NCBI GenBank assembly: GCA_000719105.1
Contig: JODX01000002.1
Location: 124,001 to 188,000, forward strand
Length of the DNA stretch: 64,000 nt
Reading direction: 5' to 3'
DNA from: Streptomyces sclerotialus
GTDB taxonomy: Bacteria; Actinomycetota; Actinomycetes; Streptomycetales; Streptomycetaceae
Each line of letters begins with the position of its first letter. Positions within the stretch are counted from its first letter, which is position 1. The translations under genes and the position numbers were made by a program. Shown here in pieces: positions 61,316 to 64,000 of this stretch. The notes beneath the pieces were generated by a model. It did not search any database. It was not told where the DNA came from and saw only the letters and a program-made list of their open reading frames with translations.

Positions 61316-62317
61316 TCAGCGGGTGCTCAGGATGCCCTGCAGCTCCTCCGGGAGAAGCTTCTCGCAGGATTCCTTGGCCGCAGACGTGAGCGCGTCGTTC
61401 GTGCAGGTGTAGTAGTCGCGGTAGATGAGCTGCGCGCTGAACGTCGCGGCGACCATGACCAGGGACAGGGACGCCAGGACCAGACCGCTGATCGCCGCCG
61501 TCGTCTGGGGCCGTGCGTTCGGGCCGAAACCGGAGCCTTGAGCGGCACCAGCCGCGGAACCGGAGCCCTTACCGGCACCGGCACCGGCACCGGCACCGGG
61601 CACACCGGAGGCGGCGGCAGGCGCATCGGAATCCGGGCGGCGCGACTTGGCGCGCAGGGAACTGATGGCCCAGTAGAGGGCCAGTGCGCCGAGCAGCAGC
61701 GCCACGTACGGCCAGGCGAAGAGGGCGAAGAAGAAGGCCCACATGCCGGACAGCAGCGCGAACCGGGCGCGCCGCTGGACCGGGTCCGTCGGGTCCCAGC
61801 GCATACCGGCACCGGGGCCGCCCTCGGCTCCGCCCGGTCCGCCCTGCCCGCCCGGTCCACCCTGTCCGCCGGAGGGACGGGGACGCTCGCCGAACCCGCC
61901 GCCCGAGGCCCGGCCGGGCTGCCGGTCGCTCCACTGGCTGCCCCACGACGAACGGCCGCCTTCGCCGCTCTCGCCTCCCTGGCCCTGTGCTCCCGCGGGC
62001 CGCCGCGGCTGCCAGGGCCGGTCCGGAGTCCCCTCCGGCGGCGGCGCGAACGGATTGTCGTCGGAGTCGGAGTCGGCGGGGGCCTGGGATCCGCGCCCGC
62101 CGCCGGTGCCCTGCCCGGCGCTGGGTGCGTCCTCACCGCCCTGCGGCGGCGACGAGGGCACTCCCTCGCCCGAGTGCGGTCCGGAGCCCGGGGCGGAGGA
62201 ATGCCGCTCGCGCAGCAGGAGCGGAGGGAGTCGGAGGCTGCGGTCCGGCATCAGGTGTGCGTCTTCCCCTTGGGATCGGTATGTGAGGCGCGGTGCGTCC
62301 GGGGCGGTCCCGGACAT
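61316..62317 (-). CDS. Gly/Pro-rich membrane protein of unknown function
   Basis: The start at 62317 ([16 protein letters not shown]) follows AAGGACGGG on the mRNA; the longer frame overlaps purN and is not credible. The 333-residue protein has a low-complexity region of about 175 residues ([18 protein letters not shown]). Two hydrophobic segments come next ([30 protein letters not shown] and [23 protein letters not shown]), with a Gly/Ala linker between them. The end is polar with two cysteines ([25 protein letters not shown]) that could form a disulfide outside. The two-helix layout recalls DUF4190-type proteins. Function is unknown. Confidence 0.8.
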   Translation of the reverse strand: MSGTAPDAPRLTYRSQGEDAHLMPDRSLRLPPLLLRERHSSAPGSGPHSGEGVPSSPPQGGEDAPSAGQGTGGGRGSQAPADSDSDDNPFAPPPEGTPDRPWQPRRPAGAQGQGGESGEGGRSSWGSQWSDRQPGRASGGGFGERPRPSGGQGGPGGQGGPGGAEGGPGAGMRWDPTDPVQRRARFALLSGMWAFFFALFAWPYVALLLGALALYWAISSLRAKSRRPDSDAPAAASGVPGAGAGAGAGKGSGSAAGAAQGSGFGPNARPQTTAAISGLVLASLSLVMVAATFSAQLIYRDYYTCTNDALTSAAKESCEKLLPEELQGILSTR

Positions 62318-62557
62318 GAGTACCCGTCCTTGGTCAACGTCCCACGCGAGCGAGGCGTTCCCCCGCTCGCGCCGGGCTGCGTTCCCGGGCGGATGCTTCC
62401 CAGACGCTACCTTCCGGCCACGCCCCCGTCCCGTGGGGGTTGTGTGGTGTGCCGGTATCGTTGCTGCCGGTCGGCCGCTTCGTAGACTTCCCCGTATCCC
62501 GGGGCGCGAAGCATTCGTACGACCGTACAAAAGATTCCCCCGAGAAAGGGCCCCTCC

Positions 62558-63208
62558 GTGGCCGAGCCCGTGACCGGACCCGTGGTCGAGTCCGCGGCCA
62601 AACGCCTTGTCGTCCTGGTCTCCGGATCCGGTACGAACCTGCAGGCACTGATCGACGCCATCGCGGAGGCGGGTCCCGGGGCCTACGGCGCCCGGATCGT
62701 GGCCGTCGGCGCGGACCGCGGCGGCATCGAGGGTCTCGCCCGCGCCGAGCGGGCCGGGCTGCCGACCTTCGTCCGCCGGGTCAAGGACCACGGCACCCGT
62801 GAGGAGTGGGACGCGGCGCTCGCCGAGGCCGTCGCCGCGTACGAGCCGGACCTCGTGGTCTCCGCCGGGTTCATGAAGATCGTGGGGAAGGAGTTCCTGG
62901 CGCGGTTCGGGGGGCGGTTCGTGAACACGCACCCCGCCCTGCTGCCCAGTTTCCCGGGAGCCCACGGTGTGCGGGACGCGCTCGCGTACGGCGCCAGGGT
63001 CACCGGATGCACCGTCCACTTCGTCGACGACGGCGTCGACACCGGGCCGATCATCGCGCAGGGCGTGGTGGAGATCCGGGACGAGGACGACGAGAGTGCG
63101 CTGCACGAGCGCATCAAGGAAGTCGAGCGAAGGCTGCTCGTCGATGTCGTGGGGCGTCTCGCCCGCAACGGCTATCGCATTGAGGGACGAAAGGTAGTTA
63201 TCCAGTGA
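62558..63208 (+). CDS. purN: Phosphoribosylglycinamide formyltransferase
   Basis: GTG 62558 gives 216 residues. [18 protein letters not shown] begins the Rossmann fold. The catalytic residues sit in [15 protein letters not shown] (N and H) and [12 protein letters not shown] (D), and the formyl-binding region follows. The enzyme adds a formyl group from 10-formyl-tetrahydrofolate to GAR, giving FGAR, the third step of purine synthesis. Its stop overlaps the purH start (GTGA), so the two are coupled. Only the first 12 residues look variable. Confidence 0.96.
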   Translation: MAEPVTGPVVESAAKRLVVLVSGSGTNLQALIDAIAEAGPGAYGARIVAVGADRGGIEGLARAERAGLPTFVRRVKDHGTREEWDAALAEAVAAYEPDLVVSAGFMKIVGKEFLARFGGRFVNTHPALLPSFPGAHGVRDALAYGARVTGCTVHFVDDGVDTGPIIAQGVVEIRDEDDESALHERIKEVERRLLVDVVGRLARNGYRIEGRKVVIQ

Positions 63209-64000
63209 CCGCCGAGAGCAACAAGCGGCCGATTCGCCGGGCGCTCGTCAGCGTCTACGACAAGACCGGGCTCGAGGAGCTCGCCCAGGGGCTCCACGAG
63301 GCCGGTGTCGACCTCGTCTCCACCGGGTCCACCGCCTCCCGCATCGCCGCCGCCGGCGTCCCCGTCACCAAGGTCGAGGAGCTCACCGGGTTCCCCGAGT
63401 GCCTGGACGGCCGGGTCAAGACCCTGCACCCGAAGGTCCACGCCGGCATCCTCGCCGACCTGCGCCTGGAGGACCACCAGCGGCAGCTCGCCGAGCTCGG
63501 CGTCGAGCCGTTCGACCTGGTCGTCGTCAACCTCTACCCGTTCCGCGAGACGGTCGCCTCCGGTGCGACGCCCGACGAGTGCGTCGAGCAGATCGACATC
63601 GGCGGCCCGTCGATGGTCCGCGCCGCCGCCAAGAACCACCCGTCCGTGGCCGTGGTCACCAGCCCCGCCCGGTACGCGGACGTCCTCGCCGCGGTGAAGG
63701 ACGGCGGCTTCGACCTCGCCGCCCGCAAGCGCCTCGCCGCCGAGGCCTTCCAGCACACGGCCGCGTACGACGTCGCGGTCGCCTCCTGGTTCGCCTCCGA
63801 GTACGCCCCCGTGGACGAGTCGCAGTTCCCCGACTTCCTCGGCGCCACCTGGGAGCGCGAGCACACCCTCCGCTACGGCGAGAACCCGCACCAGCCCGCC
63901 GCCCTCTACACCTCGGGCACGGGCGGCCTGGCCGAGGCGGAGCAGCTGCACGGCAAGGAGATGTCGTACAACAACTACACGGACACGGACGCCGCCCGCC
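63205..64000 (+). CDS. purH: AICAR transformylase / IMP cyclohydrolase, N-terminal part (runs off window)
   Basis: GTG 63205 overlaps the purN stop by four bases. The 265 visible residues include the IMP cyclohydrolase domain ([75 protein letters not shown]). The start of the AICAR transformylase domain follows ([31 protein letters not shown]). The bifunctional protein carries out the last two steps to IMP. The frame is open at base 64000, so the remaining C-terminal half lies beyond the window. guaA, some 36 kb upstream, acts on a later branch of the same pathway. Confidence 0.96.
   Translation, partial: MTAESNKRPIRRALVSVYDKTGLEELAQGLHEAGVDLVSTGSTASRIAAAGVPVTKVEELTGFPECLDGRVKTLHPKVHAGILADLRLEDHQRQLAELGVEPFDLVVVNLYPFRETVASGATPDECVEQIDIGGPSMVRAAAKNHPSVAVVTSPARYADVLAAVKDGGFDLAARKRLAAEAFQHTAAYDVAVASWFASEYAPVDESQFPDFLGATWEREHTLRYGENPHQPAALYTSGTGGLAEAEQLHGKEMSYNNYTDTDAAR

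Overview
The window is about 64 kb of chromosome with very high GC content. Start codons are often GTG, start/stop overlaps (ATGA, GTGA) are frequent, and third positions are almost always G or C. Together with the gene content this points to a Streptomyces, or a very close actinomycete. From memory, the order glpD, kinase cluster, guaA, pcrA, icmB, sucCD, purN, purH matches the S. coelicolor core-chromosome stretch around SCO4774 to SCO4814. That synteny is recollection, not a search result. I saw no transposase, integrase, CRISPR array, tRNA or rRNA.

Layout. 1-11.3 kb: the 3' end of glpD, a secreted serine hydrolase on the minus strand, then four membrane-anchored PknB-type kinase genes in a row. 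The second (4500-7361) has lost all three catalytic signatures and is a pseudokinase. 11.3-24.1 kb: a GT4 glycosyltransferase, a secreted LamG protein, a membrane diacylglycerol-kinase-like protein, an aldehyde dehydrogenase/GMC oxidoreductase pair, an LAETG sortase substrate and a lipoprotein. 24.9-32.7 kb: a small chorismate mutase (aroQ) with a candidate aromatic leader-peptide attenuator, guaA, a pyridoxamine-oxidase-like flavoprotein, a class II aldolase-like protein, a DUF4429/SHOCT protein, a large membrane protein and a DoxX protein.

32.7-45 kb is a cell-envelope block. A PspC/LiaF-like membrane protein diverges from a PspC histidine kinase and its LuxR-type regulator, which resembles a LiaFSR module. 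Two NlpC/P60 endopeptidases follow; one has a clear c-di-AMP (ydaO-type) riboswitch leader. Then come pcrA and an M23 endopeptidase with a long, repetitive cytoplasmic N-terminus.

45-55.5 kb: a lipase-like hydrolase, icmB, and two divergent operons, SWIM zinc finger-DUF5691 (minus) and MoxR ATPase-DUF5682-VWA (plus). The promoter gap between the two operons carries a perfect 13-bp inverted repeat. Each arm contains TTGTCAGTGGC, the upstream half of the actinobacterial RecA-independent (PafBC-type) DNA-damage promoter. On the SWIM side it is followed at the right distance by TACCTT, which places the start point at the ATG. I therefore propose a DNA-damage-inducible MoxR/VWA/SWIM system, and this is the strongest candidate here for something undescribed.

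55.8-64 kb: sucC-sucD, a membrane-tethered protein resembling a degenerate ECF sigma factor, a DUF6350 membrane protein, a Gly/Pro-rich membrane protein, purN and the first third of purH, which runs off the window.
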